A stretch of DNA of 64,000 nucleotides from Eretmocerus hayati. Taxonomy: Eukaryota; Arthropoda; Insecta; Hymenoptera; Aphelinidae. Positions 48,038-60,279 of this stretch are shown here, piece after piece; position 1 is the stretch's first letter; each line of letters begins with the position of its first letter. Below the pieces are notes generated by a model. That model made no database searches. It worked only from the letters and a program-made list of their open reading frames with translations, and had not been told where the DNA came from. The position numbers were made by a program, and so were the translations under genes. The stretch covers positions 134,652,715-134,716,714 of the forward strand of contig CM056742.1 of the NCBI GenBank assembly GCA_029851415.1, in the 5' to 3' direction.

Positions 48038-48157
48038 ATGAGCGAAAGAGTCTGTGTTGCGTTCGTGTTTCGCCCTGGTACCGAATCGCAATTGAACCTT
48101 GAAGGCACTCGGATTATTCGTCTACCAAACACTGCACCTGGCCCACGACCGGCCTGA
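48038..48157 (+). CDS. small ORF 1 under dyad promoter R (39 aa)
   Basis: An ATG-to-TGA frame beginning MSERVCVAFVFRPGTESQ and ending in a Pro/Gly/Arg-rich tail. It lies ~180 bp downstream of the TATA box, inside a GC-rich block. An upstream 13-codon ORF at 47966 precedes it. No homologue recognised. It could equally be non-coding, since GC-rich DNA is open in many frames and the minus strand is also open here. Confidence 0.3.
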   Translation: MSERVCVAFVFRPGTESQLNLEGTRIIRLPNTAPGPRPA

Positions 48158-48192
48158 TTCGCTTGATCCTCATACCGTCCGAGCCCGTACGG

Positions 48193-48393
48193 ATGGACCG
48201 TAAAAACCGTAGCTGCGCTCGGAGCAAGGCCGCCGTCACCCGCACCGAGGCTGATCGTCAGCGGGACCTTTACGGACTCCAGCGGGCAAAGAAACTGGCT
48301 CGGCTCGCCGTGCTCCAAGCCATCGCTGCGGAACAGAAGAAGACTGCTCCCATTGAGAAAAAGTCGACTCCGTCCAGCGAGACGCGGGAATAA
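48193..48393 (+). CDS. small ORF 2 under dyad promoter R (66 aa, basic)
   Basis: ATG-to-TAA, starting MDRKNRSCARSKAAVTRTEA and continuing as a charged, Arg/Lys/Ala-rich, probably helical segment (RAKKLARLAVLQAIAAEQKK) with a Ser/Thr tail. Third codon positions are mostly G/C, unlike the surrounding DNA. It begins 35 bp after the stop of ORF 1. A 130-codon frame is open on the opposite strand without recognisable content. A basic nuclear or nucleic-acid-binding peptide is possible, but no family is recognised. Confidence 0.35.
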   Translation: MDRKNRSCARSKAAVTRTEADRQRDLYGLQRAKKLARLAVLQAIAAEQKKTAPIEKKSTPSSETRE

Positions 48394-48545
48394 CCATACT
48401 CTCATTGACAGGGATTCCCAGGTTTCTTTTGCATAATTAATTTATCCAATTGAAATTCATGCCAAGCGGATCTACGGGCCGGCACTGTCAAGCCTCTAAT
48501 CCAATTCCAAAATACATTTCTAAAGTTATGGTACTGAATTGTAAA

Positions 48546-48703
48546 ATTTTCTGATCCATCAGAATATGCTATCAGATTTCTTCTGGAATATGTCCTACAA
48601 GCGTTTTTTCATTTTTTTCTCGAAAAATAGAATCGAATAGAGAATAAGTTCCCCCGGTCACATTGATAACCAAATCTGATAGCATATTCTGAATGATCAG
48701 AAA
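48546..48703. repeat. short TIR element, ~158 bp
   Basis: Arms 48546-48579 and 48672-48703 are near-perfect reverse complements (shared core AGAATATGCTATCAGATTT, ends TTTCTGATC/GATCAGAAA). The interior has no ORF. This is the size and form of a MITE; a target duplication was not resolved. Confidence 0.75.
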
Positions 48704-49879
48704 TTAATAGAGGCAGGAATGAAGGAACAAAAGTGGCACATGCCTTGGTATCTCCATAAGCGTCCATTATTTTTCTTCGAGAGCTCGTGGCTCCGACGCG
48801 AAGGGTCGCACGAGAATGTAGATTTTTGGACGACCTAAAATCTTGTTCGAATTTCTACCATCGAATAACTCCCCTCAAAGTTACAATCAATTGATGGTTA
48901 ATTTTTTTGAACATTCAACGTCGGCTGAGGTGAATTAAAAATTGAGTGAAGAATGGTTACAGTTTATAAATCGATTACTTTTCTTATGATCTTTAAAATG
49001 GTTTTTATGGAATATTTGTACGTTGAAGTGGATTGAAGATTTCCTTGAGTCATTGAAACAATCCATTATCCATCAAGTACTGTAATACGCTGATATTCCA
49101 GTTAACGGATTTGAGCTGACTTAATCAGCCCTAATCACTAATTCTTGTCTATCTTTAGCTAATTTTTGTCAGCTGTATTGGGACAAACAATGAGAATACT
49201 ATAGATGGCTCGAATCGAAAGGTCTCTTTTAGCCTTGAACTAATTCATAATCGTTCTAAATATGATCCCGTGGTACCTAATGCCAGAATAATTTGTGCAT
49301 TTTTGCGATCTGAGCGATTAATTTGAACGTCCACAGAACAAGAATGATTGTGTCAGCAATTTGACAGCTACATAATAGCTGATTCCCGTTAAGAGATTTG
49401 CTATGATCCCTTATGGGGTATCTTAACGAATATTTGCAACATCTTCCCGGCGAATTCATACCCATATAACCATATGAGGACCCTTATTCCAAGTTTAATA
49501 TGCCACAAACATGAAACGTCTCGGAGAAAGCACCCAACGTACTGTCCACTAAACTTGGTCGGTGACATCAGGTTGCCCACGTACTTCTCATATCATACAC
49601 TCGTGAATTTCACTGCTTGTGCTAGGGTTTGGCTCTTGCACGACGTCAAAACTCATCAATTTCAGCTGTGCACGTGGTAGCATAGGCATACCGTATGATA
49701 TGGCCTGGTGGTGGTTATACAGCATCTCTGTAGGGATGTTTGGCCGCAAACGCATCAGTATTCCCGGGTGGCGATAGCCTGCTCATCCGATATTAAATTT
49801 GTGTGCGCGCCTTCGATGCACATCTGCGCTTGCTGCCGGGATCTGCATTCGAAATGCGCGCGTGATACAGAGTGCGAGA
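48704..49879. other. no gene seen
   Basis: AT-rich DNA becoming GC-richer near 49.5-49.9 kb. No supported exon. Confidence 0.4.
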
Positions 49880-49896
49880 GGGGGGGGGGGGGGGGG
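49880..49896. repeat. poly-G tract (17 bp)
   Basis: Seventeen uninterrupted G on plus, after GTGCGAGA. Confidence 0.95.
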
Positions 49897-52800
49897 TAAG
49901 GAAGAAAATACGTCCCAGGCGCTAATGTCACCGACTCGATATCTGCGCCTCATACAAGTATTGCGTACGGGCATTGGGATGTCACCTCTGCCACCCGAGA
50001 TATATCCTGACGAGAAAATGAAAGGAGAATCCACAAGCTGAGCCCTTTAATACAGTCGCCATTCGAGTATAGGAAGACGAGCTTGCTGTGTCGTAGACGC
50101 GCGATTGAATTGCGAGACGCACGGGATTGCATTGAATTCGTCACCTCGGATACAATTCCACTTGCCTTTGGTGGTGCCTCTCTCATCTTCAATTTGCGAC
50201 TAGAGGGAGTCATATTCATCTCAGCAATTGTGTGCTATTGCGTGGTTGGTCTCATTGAATGATTACAAAACTATTTAGTGATAACCGACAATCGTGGATC
50301 TTGAGTTTTAGCAGAGGATTGGTTGAGTTCAAAAATTCACGAACACGTCCTATTGAGAGGCCGAATTAGCTTGTGCTCAAAGGTCGGTATTCATATGAAA
50401 ATCATTCAATTTCAGAACGATATATAAAAATGGCGATGTTACTGAACAATTTTTCGTGACTTTTATTCAATTCTAGGTTGACACGTTATGAATTTTCCAC
50501 CCACTGAGAGGGACCAAAAGAATTCTTGGGGCCCTTGAGGAGCTGGTTTGTTCCATTTCTCAACTCCTTCTGCACATGAAGATTGTGATTTTTTGAGTAA
50601 ATTGCGTATATCTCGAGTTTGATTCAACATAAAATGCCACGCAATTTACGCCATGCCAAAGATCTCCAGGAAAACCTATTGAGACCGGCACTGAAAAATG
50701 TCGCCCAACCGTCTCAGGCCCTGACCAGGAGTAATTTTGGAAAATCAGGCAATGAGCCTAATTGTTTTGAAAACTCGTTCAAAGTTTTCTAAACCATGAC
50801 ATCTGATGCACACGCACATGATCCCCATAAATGAATTGGTTGAGAATTGTGCTTTTGCTGCTCTATGCCTTATTTTTCGGGCGCAGATTTGACTTCTCAT
50901 TCTCGATATAGGAAGCAGCGTATTCTGTCAATGGAACGCTATTTTGCGAATCCGAAAACGGTTTCAATCGAAAACTGAGAAATTGTTCTTCAAAGTAACC
51001 ACTGACAGGACTCCTTTTCAAGTCATCGCTTAGTTGTTAGAGGAATCATAGCAAGAGTGATGAACCGCTTCATGTCTGAATTGGAGCGACCAAGCGTTTT
51101 TCTGCATCCAGCCTGTTTGCGGTTCGGATCACTCATCCAAAACTTATCTTTTGACCAGGAACCTCCTTCAGATTTGTAAAACCACTCGCATGCACGAAAA
51201 TTGGTCTTTTCTGACTGGTAAGACGCTGAAAAATGAAAAAAAAAACCGATGAAAAACGCATGAAGCAGGTAACTGTTGGGTGGAGGCCATACAATTTTGC
51301 GTCAGGAATCATATTTTGGATGAATCGAAAAATAGCTTATTTTCATACTGAGCGCGTCAGTCCATTTTGTGGCACTAGAACAGTTTGTCTGTCGAGCAAA
51401 ATGAGACAGGCATGTCTCCCTATGCCCTAAATAGTGTTGCCAGCGAGGTGCGCGTGTATTTTCTCATTACGAGAACCCTGGAATCGCGCCTGAGCACAGC
51501 AATCATAGGTTACAGTGATGGAAAATAGATCTTTGAGATGATAATGCTCGTCTGATTTGCATGGTCTATGCCTTATGAGAGTCTGAAATGAAGCAGAATG
51601 TTCCAACATTGTTTTCCATAGGCTCCTTCAAGATCTCTCGGATGGTGTAGCGTGCTGCGTCAATTATTTTGAGCCAAACGCGAGATACTTGCAATGTAAT
51701 AAAAAAGACTAATGATTTTTATGCTCCGCGGGATCTAGGGAGTAAGTCAGGAATAGTTCCCTAGGCGTTCCCAAAAACTCCCCAGGTCCACCTGGTGGGC
51801 GAGAACTTTAAATCACGAAGCATAAAACTGAATGAAATTACGAGAAACTCTCCCGAGACAACGCCATATTTCGTGGATCATTTTCAGATGGGATTATCAT
51901 ACGTAGAAGGCGAGAATATTGCTTTCACGCATGAAAAAGTCGTGTTTGACAACTCTCTTGTAAGAGAGGTAACATACCGGGTATTTACTGTGAATTTTCA
52001 CAATTAGATGCAATAACCACGGTGAAAATGGCATCAAGATTGATGAATGTATATTTTTAGAAGCTCGTACATATTTAAAACATTAAGAAAAAAAAAAAAA
52101 AAACACTTGTTCACCAAAATCGTATCGATTCGTGACTAAAAAACGTGAATAAAATAGAATCGATACTAATCCAAGATTAAGTACAGTTTGTTCGGTCCTT
52201 CGAGAGATCTTCTAAAGTGCTGCAGGGCGACGGAGTTTGTGTACTCGTGCGCATCCAAAATGGGGCTCGAAAACTAAAACGTTTGTCTTGGGAGTTGGTA
52301 CCTTTCGGAATGTGAATCCAATCTTGTGCCAAGAGTCGTGTGGATGTGTTGGCTCAGTCTGAATGAGCTGAAGAGAAAAATACGGAAAGGATATCTTGTT
52401 GAAAATGCCTGATCTCTCTCTGGGCTACGGTAGCAAAATTTTTACATCAATGAAAGTCGAGAGCTCAGAATGTGCAGTAAAATACAAAGAACTCGTCTAC
52501 TTTTAGATGCAGATTGTGCACGCCGCTCTCTTTATTGTAGGTTTACGTGCAAAATTTCTCCGTCGTTAGGGTGCTCGAGGCAAACTTTTCTTCCATGAAA
52601 CATATACGCGTACTTACTCTCATTTTCGTGAAATTTATTACCTAAGTTACATCATGAATAATTTTTCTACTACGATATACAGGTATGAGCGCCAGATTAT
52701 TCGACTCATCTCATCCACTGCGTGCCATCTAGTTAAACAAGGAAGCGATTCCAAACCTGATATTCTGTTTTCATACGACCTCCTTGCAAAGTGAGTTCAA

Positions 52801-55138
52801 ATTTCGTAATACCTTGATCATTTGTTTGCTAGTTCACAGCTTAGCAGTGTTGGAACTAATTTACTTGTTCTTCATACAAAGGTGTACTACGTAAACTCTT
52901 CCGAGACTGTGGCTAAAATCGTATCTGACGAACGCAGGCCCAAGAGTTTGATTTGTTGAGGTAAATGAGGGAGCGCGCAAAAAGATGCTGCTTAACAAGG
53001 AAAAACAATTCCTTGCTCCTGATTGAGCAAATAGCTCAAAGAGTTATGAGAAAACTCGTAAATGAGGAAATGGCAAATAAAAAACCAGAATCTAATAGAA
53101 ACTACTCACGGCAAAGTTACATGCATATTTCGTGAGAAGCAAAAGTAGGTGAGATAGTAGGAGTGTGCCACGTAGAATGGTTGCCTAGATTAATGCCAGT
53201 CCTCGCAGATGAATACTTTTGTCCGCAGAAATTGCGGCAACTACCTTCTTACTCGTTTTCTCGCTTGCAGGTTATAACACTAGACTTGGTATGAGCGTAT
53301 TCCCCGACTTCCTCGCAACGCTGACGCTGCCCGCGCGCCGCAATTTCACAGGCCAGCTGACGGAGTTTTATCGCGGCAAGGCCTTTCCAAGAAGTTGGTT
53401 TGAGCGTCTACTGCTCCCATGAGAGACGCGAAAGTGGCACCAGGTTTCCTCATTGCTGGTGTGAAATTTTTCATTTTGACAGATTTTCACCGCATCTATA
53501 CCTTTTGCTTTATTCATAGTTAGGGCAGTTTGTAAGCTCCATTGGGCTATACCAAATTTTTTCACTTGGAGTGTGAGATAGGTTTGTAAATCTTGTCCGT
53601 ATGAGCTGACGACTTGAAATCATTATTAGAAATAATTCGCTGAAGATTCCAACTGAATCCGCCAAACGCTAAGCTCCAAGTCTGTTTGGGGAATTTCACC
53701 CTCTACAATGTGATCGAAATATCTGTTTCTCCTATTTCAGATGATTGTAGTCGTTTCATCATTAGTTATATTGTGTTTTTGATACGTATGAACCGACATC
53801 TTCCACGGTTTAGTTTGCGATTCTATAAAAAAAAGTATCCATGACGTGTGAATTGCAGAATCGCAGTTTTCCTGTATATTGCAATAAAGAGTATTGAGAT
53901 CTATATTGATGGCCTCAGGAGGCGGGAAACTTGAAATTTTGGTTCTGACTGAAAGGACAAAAAATATATGGAAAAAACTTTCGTGTTTCTATTGAGAATC
54001 ACCACTGAACTGTCAGATATAAACGTGCTGTATATTCGTTGGATTCTTGATCTAGGAAAGGCTGGAATATCATGGAAGGTCCTACCCGTTCGAACCTATC
54101 AAAATACTAAATTTTTAACTTTCACGTCTGACAAAATTTATTGCCTACCTAATTTTTTCCATTTTTCATCATTCCTAGCACTTGTTTTGACCAACTCAGT
54201 GGCATACAATTTTGTCGAGATGTTCTGGCACATTCACTTTTGATGTGCCCTGTGTGATTTGCTTTCATTGTAAATCAGCTTCTAATTCAGCTTCAAAACA
54301 ATTTGCCAAAATCAGAGAACATCCGAGATCGATTCTGAAAGCATATAGCTGAAATTATTTGAGTACACCGGCTATATAGCCCAATCTCGATTCATTCACA
54401 TTGCTCTGAAGAGTTGAGAGCAAGCCCAAGTCAGGTCATTTTTAGCGATTGAAACAAGTTGTGAAATCAAATGCGTTAACCAATCTTTAGAATTTTGAGA
54501 ATCAAGAGACCGCTTCTTACAATGGCTCATTTTGGGCTCCTCGTAATCGGGAACAAAATTGCTCGGTATTTCTCATTATTGGGATCACTTAGCCCCAAAT
54601 CACGAAATATGGAATAGGTATATTATAACTTGTTTCTTCAAAGGTATGGATGAAATTGGGGGAAGGAGCTGGGGGATACGAAATCTCCAAGGGATTCACG
54701 AGCATCAGACAAAACTTGTGTAACTGAATCCGCTGTATTTAAACTGGAACATGTCCTTGTGAAATCGGGTAAGGTATATTTTCTACAGTTACAACTTCCA
54801 GAACTCGGCTTTACGCAATTGAAACGTAAGCTACACGAAGTTGACACACTTTTTAGCTTTTTTCGTTTCACACTCGATGAAATCAAAAAGGAATGAGATT
54901 GAGATGGAAAAAATTTGAATATGCTGAACGATTCTTGCTTCCTTTCATTCTTAGGAGCCCACGCATAAAGCAAGAGGACGTTGGCACACTTTGACGTGAG
55001 CGTAAGAGGGAGCATTCACCGACGGATCTAATTTCTCGCTCGGGTTCCACTACGCGTAATCTCATTCAAGCTCGGGAGGGTGAACATTTTGACGGGAATT
55101 CCATCGCAACCACCATCTCTGCCGCCAACATAGCTTTT
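49897..55138. other. no gene established
   Basis: An ATG-less plus frame from about 50010 to 50260 ends in a hydrophobic segment (VIFISAIVCYCVVGLIE). Another plus frame at 53272-53422 follows an acceptor-like CGCTTGCAG. Both could be exons, but neither is recognisable. A 16-bp poly-A lies near 52087. The rest is AT-rich and featureless. Confidence 0.35.
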
Positions 55139-55157
55139 GTCGTCGTCGTCGTCGTCG
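55139..55157 (+). repeat. (GTC)6 trinucleotide repeat next to a donor-like site
   Basis: Six GTC units followed by GACGAGGACAAGCTCG|GTGAGT, a strong donor-like sequence. The plus frame across it (54991-55228) encodes a valine run then DEDKL, but has no ATG and no known domain. A first exon is conceivable but unsupported. Confidence 0.5.
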
Positions 55158-55953
55158 ACGAGGACAAGCTCGGTGAGTCTCGAACTCTGCCGAGGAAAAA
55201 TCCTGAAGATTGGAAAGCATCATTGTAGAAGAACCATTCGTCTCTCAAGAGGGAATGGTCTCTGCTTGGTCGGACAAACCCATCCGGGTCTACAGACGCC
55301 ATGTCTTTTTCTCTCTATCTCGACCGCGGCGATCTTTACCAATCGGTCTGGACCCTCCCTCATGCATGCAATTCAACTTCCTCCCGGAGGTGCAATATCG
55401 CGTCGCACTCGAATCGTCCCCATGCATGTCCGCTTCGGCTAACTGAGTATAGCTTTCTATCTCCGTCTCGCTCTCACAAGTGCGTTGCAACCAATGGGTT
55501 TTGGTTCGGGTTCGGCCCACCTTCGATCCCTCGCTTTAGATTCATCTCTGTACGATTGTGGCATTTCGGTTCGATCTGCAGAATTTAACAGGGGCTCCAG
55601 GCTGGTGCGCATAATTTATCTGGCGTGCAAAGTGCCACGGCTGTGATTAACCATCGCACAGCCACATGCAGCCGTGAACGAATTAGCGCCATATCGGGTG
55701 CTTGCAGCGTTCGCTTGCGATAAATAGAGCGATCCATCTCCAGTACTCTGCATCGGATTGCCGAATGCCATTGCCTCGTCAACGCTGATGTGACCTGCAT
55801 TTTACACGATTCGTGTTAACTCATATGACGGCTCAGTCCAAGTTTTTTGCATCAAATTGTCGATAAAAGAATTTGCTTTGTGTATGAAGTACCATAACAT
55901 ACTTTTTCGCAATTTTCCGTTGTTTGAGTGCCTACAAAATTGCGAAAAATAAC

Positions 55954-56073
55954 TTTCGCGCCTCGCACACGAGGTTCCCCGCTTCCAAGCGATCATTTCA
56001 ACCCTCGCCTCCGGCTCGGGTCGAAAACCGATCGCTCAAAAGCGAGCTACAACCTCATGAACTCGGTGCGAAA
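55954..56073 (+). repeat. GC-rich palindromic repeat family, copy C
   Basis: About 120 bp from TTTCGCGCCTCGCACACGAG to TGAACTCGGTGCGAAA. The two ends are partly inverted, and internal segments (CCCTCGCCTCCGGCTCGGG, GATCGCTCAAAAGCGAGC) can form hairpins. It matches the reverse complement of 30469-30583 along its length, and 10941-11068 more distantly. No ORF. Confidence 0.7.
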
Positions 56074-56423
56074 TATACTATTTAGGATTCGGGCTTTGTG
56101 ACCATGTTTTGGGTAGGATGAAATTACACTCCATATCCTGTGATAGACTGTTGGCTTGTTCTATTAGAATTATCATACTTCCGTCGTGGTTTCCAAAAAT
56201 GTTTGACGGAGGAGGTACAAATGGATCTTTTTTCGGAAGGATCTAAGATATTAGAAGGACATCGAAGTTCTTTGATGCATATGAAACACCGCTCTCATCC
56301 AACAAAGTTTAGCTTGGTAAAAGGCCATTTTCGGGAGAACTGATTGTTTTCCGTGAATTATTTTGAGGAATGAGAAAAATCTGCTACCTAGAATTAATAG
56401 ATCATTATTTTAAAATAATTAAG

Positions 56424-57543
56424 CGCCAGCACAAAATCTGTCTGTCCGGATCCCTCGTATCAGGTTGCCTATGTGGAAGGAGTAAAGTACGATGAGTGGG
56501 TGGGTCGGCGATTGGGTGTCCATATGGGTCATGGGTAGGTGAAAAGGTGGGAATGTGTCGTGAGGAACTCAGGTGTGAAGAATTGAGTTATGAGGAGTTA
56601 CGTCATGAGGATTTATGTTATGACTAGTTAAGTTATGAGGAGAGTTACGTGACGAAGAGTTACGTCTCGAGGTGTTAGGTTATGAGGAGAGTTATGGGTT
56701 ATGGGTTATTGAAAGTTAAGTAATGAGGATTTGAGTTATGAGGAATGTTAGAATCAGGCCTAATTAGTTCGGTGTATTAGTTCAGTGTAGTCGGTTTAAC
56801 GGTATACAGGAATCCCTAGTTCAACACAGTTCTGGATAACGCGGTTTTGTTTTCACGCGGTTCTTGAATATATACCAGCCATAGTCCAGTGCGATTAATC
56901 CTCTTGTTATACGTGGTCTCCTGTCGGGGGTCATGGAAACAGTATATTTTTTCATCGAGTGTAAAAATGACTTTCATCACGAAACGCGTCTGACGAACGA
57001 AATGCATACAGCATTTGACAATCTTCAGCGGAGAAAATTGCGTTCCCCCTGCTGGTAAGGGTAACAATTTGAATCTGAATGCCACAGAAATTCAGATTTA
57101 TTCTTCATCTATCGGTTTTGTGCAATATCGACCTCTCAACTATACACAAATTCGCAATTGTTGTTGACTCACCCCGGATATCCATTCGGCTCTTCTATTA
57201 TCAAGGAAGCATGTAAAATCGATTCAAGAATCGTTTAATTTCTTATATGGTAACAGATTTTAAGAGACATCTAAGACAATCTCCAATTACAAGTTTACAA
57301 GGAGGGTATCCGAGCGATGATTCCGACGCTCGCCAAGACTCGTCCTGGAGCAACATCATTCGTTGTGCGGAAACCAACATTCCCACTCTGACATTGAAAT
57401 GCACTATTTTACCCATTGCACGCACCGTGAATCATTACCTCACAACCATTCTTTTCGAACGACAAAATCATTTCAGGAGTCTTCAACTTATGAAAAACAT
57501 TCACAAGCCGAACGAGCGGTAGCGAATAAGGCAATAACGCTAG
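56424..57543 (+). mobile_element. non-autonomous Helitron-like element with minisatellites, copy 1
   Basis: The 5' end TTAAGCGCCAGCACAAAATC and the following GTATCAGGTTGCCTATGTGGA match the start of the element at 59455. The 3' end CAAGCCGAACGAGYGGTAGC..GCAATAACGCTAG matches it as well. Inside are TGGGTGGG-rich DNA (about 56490-56545) and a loose GAGTTATGAGGA repeat (about 56575-56750). A CTAG|T end, no TIRs and internal tandem repeats fit non-autonomous Helentron/HINE-type elements. No transposase. The exact 5' boundary is uncertain by ~10 bp. Confidence 0.65.
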
Positions 57544-57544
57544 T

Positions 57545-59350
57545 ATGAAATATAATCAACGCTCATCACCAAAAATGTCATGTTGGAAATATCCCCCCCC
57601 CCCCTCCCAAATGCTGTGACGCAAATACGAATACTTTGTTTAAAAACCTCCAAAAGTACATGAAAAATTTTCTGAGAGCCTTCTTGCAATTTGCAATGTT
57701 TAAGTCTTGACAGACAGAATATGGAAAAGTTCGCCAAGGAATAGTTTTGGACTCACTCATCTTTGATACCCTTTTTTCGAATGGAATTGGTGTTATGAAA
57801 TATTAGAACTTACTGAGAACAATATGGTATGGTTCGAATATCCCGGAGACTCTTGGTGATGGATTCTGGGTATACCTATATTCATGTCTGGCATTGTAAT
57901 TTCCTAGAACGAAGACGGCAATGTAATGATTATCAAGGTCCTACATGGTAGAGAATTTTCAGTTATCCAGACGCGATCAAAATATGAAATGTTCATCAAA
58001 AAGTTGATAGGAGTCAAAGGTTATCCATGAGCACAGAATATGTTTGAAAAAGCCGTCTCGAAATTTTATTTTATTGTCGGCCTGTCACTCCCTCTATTAG
58101 TTTCTAGAGGTTTCCGAATCAGTCCCATCCCGCATTCAACCGAGCATTCAACAGATATCGGATCGGGCTATTAAATGAATCATATTTGGGAACTTTGAAT
58201 GGATTTTAACAATTTTCATCACAGCGATCGGCTCAATTATAAAAGTTGCAGTAAAGAGAATGTTCAATATTCTAAATGACTGAAAGTGATTGAATGGAGA
58301 TTGAACATGAATAGTTGTAGCTCCTGTATACACGGTATATTGACCGGATTTGAGAGGAAAGGTCGGCGATATTGAAGCCAATATCCATTAAACATTCAAC
58401 CAAATTCTTGCCTGCAAGTCCCTGGAATTGAATTTCACGCTAGAACTCGCGTTCAGCTGTGCATTGCCAAATTGCTATCAACTTGAGTGCTACACATCGC
58501 AAACACGATTGTTTCCCGCTCACAATACGATCAAAATATCTCTTCATGCCTGACAGCACTTTATCTCTCGTACAACAAATGAATTTTGGCGTTAGTTGAA
58601 GAGCTTTGTAGATTTTTTCAAACGGTAGCATGATCCTCTCGAAAAATTGACATTGTTCAGTAGAGTGGAGGTACACAAATGCGCGATTCGATTCGGGGCT
58701 GGGGAAAACAATGCTTAGAGTGTGTCGAGACAAAAAGAAATCGCACTATTCTCTGGATCTCTGTAGTTGTACGGGCTTCGAGGTAAAATATTAGTCTACA
58801 CAACAGTGAATTACACTTGCCACTGGATGTTTCGCGTAATCTTTAAACACTCAGACGGAATACAACTCGGAACCCCAGAAACTCATCAGTTAATGAGTTT
58901 GCGCTAGTTTGGCTCTTCGTGACCTTTGCAAATTATTTTCTGGAATGTTTTCTGATAGTTCGCGCGTTATCACGCGCTTTTCTGTGGCGATCTGTCTCTC
59001 TTTTTCACTGGATTGATTTTCTGAAAATCATTTCTAGAATTTCAACGATATAAACGTGGGTATTTTACTTCGATGTTTGACTGATCATACTCTGAAATTC
59101 GTTGTAGCTTTTTTCTATGATCTAGGTTGGCAAGACCAGAAAATAACAGATCCCAAAAATTGGATATAAATTTGGTTGGATGTAATGATTGATTGGCGAT
59201 GATAGATTTTTTCCCATTATGGAAGTGCGTTATTGAGGGAGAGCATAGCAGGGTCATCGATAGTATGTGATGTCACCGATCGATACAGAATCGGTCACTT
59301 CGATACTACTCTGACAAAGTATGACATAGCACGTAAATGTAACAACCTTG
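57545..59350. other. no gene seen; contains poly-C at 57593-57604
   Basis: AT-rich sequence with a 12-bp poly-C tract near its left edge. Short overlapping frames only. Confidence 0.45.
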
Positions 59351-59687
59351 AGGTAGTTGTACACAAAATCAAAAATACACCAGAATGTCACAAAAGTTGG
59401 TGAGAATTCAGTTCAAATGTTAATGAAATGACCTGTGCAAAATTAAAATAGTTAAAAGCCCAGCCAAAATTTGTCCGTCAGCATCCCGCGTATCGGGTTG
59501 CCTATGTGGAGGGGGTGGAGCATTATGGGTGGGTGGATGGGTAAGTTGGTGGTTGGGTGGCTGGGTAGGTGTTCGGGTGGGTAGATAGATGGAGGAAAGT
59601 GTAGGTGGTCGGGTGGATGCGTTGGTTGGTGTGTCGATAGTTGACGGTTGATTATGTACGGTGGATGATGTCTGTTAATTGTTAACC

Positions 59688-59829
59688 TAGGCAGTCGACT
59701 TAGGCAGTTGACTAAGACAGTTGACTTAGGCAGTTGACTAAGACAGTTGACTTAGGCAGTTGACTAAGGCAGTCGACTAAGGCAGTTGACTTAGGCAGTT
59801 GACTCGGCAGTTGACTTAGGCAGTTGAAT
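59688..59829. repeat. 13-bp minisatellite
   Basis: About eleven copies of AGGCAGTTGACTT with A/T and G/A variants (AGACAGTTGACTT). The period of 13 is maintained except for a small deletion near 59803. Confidence 0.9.
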
Positions 59830-60202
59830 TTAGAACGTTGATTATAGACCGTTGCCTATAGACTGTTGGCTTTAGACTGTTGCCAATAATGATTGTTATC
59901 AATTATCAAGTTACCATTTACTCAACCGATGAGTTGGTCTATCAAGCTAACTATTGTGCAAATCATCCTGTATACCTCTGTAATTCGGTCTAGTTTGGTC
60001 CAGTTCAACATAGTTTGGTCCACTTCGGTATGATAGATGGCTGTACAACATGTTTCAGAATTCGTGTACACCCCGGAAAAATTGGGTAGCGGCGAGTTTG
60101 TTATTTCGATTGGTGAGATCGAGAGAGTTTATTATAGTTTCCTGAGTTTGTAACTGTCGTGTGAAAAAATGTATTTTTAGCGTTATGTCAGTAATGCTTG
60201 GT

Positions 60203-60230
60203 GTGTAATGCTTAACGGTTAGCATTACAC
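60203..60230. repeat. 28-bp dyad GTGTAATGCT-N8-AGCATTACAC
   Basis: Perfect 10-bp arms around the 8-bp spacer TAACGGTT. AGCGTTAT sites lie on both sides (from 60179 and 60235). The 8-bp spacing echoes the dyads at 38.1 and 47.7 kb, but the half-site is different. Confidence 0.6.
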
Positions 60231-60279
60231 CAAAGCGTTATTTTGTGTATACTCCTTGGTTATGGCTCGGATAATTCTG

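Noticed and set aside
49799..50219. Overlapping GC-rich frames around the poly-G tract as genes
   Set aside because: Frames on both strands compete, starts are non-ATG on plus, and one frame crosses the poly-G. Left as unassigned.
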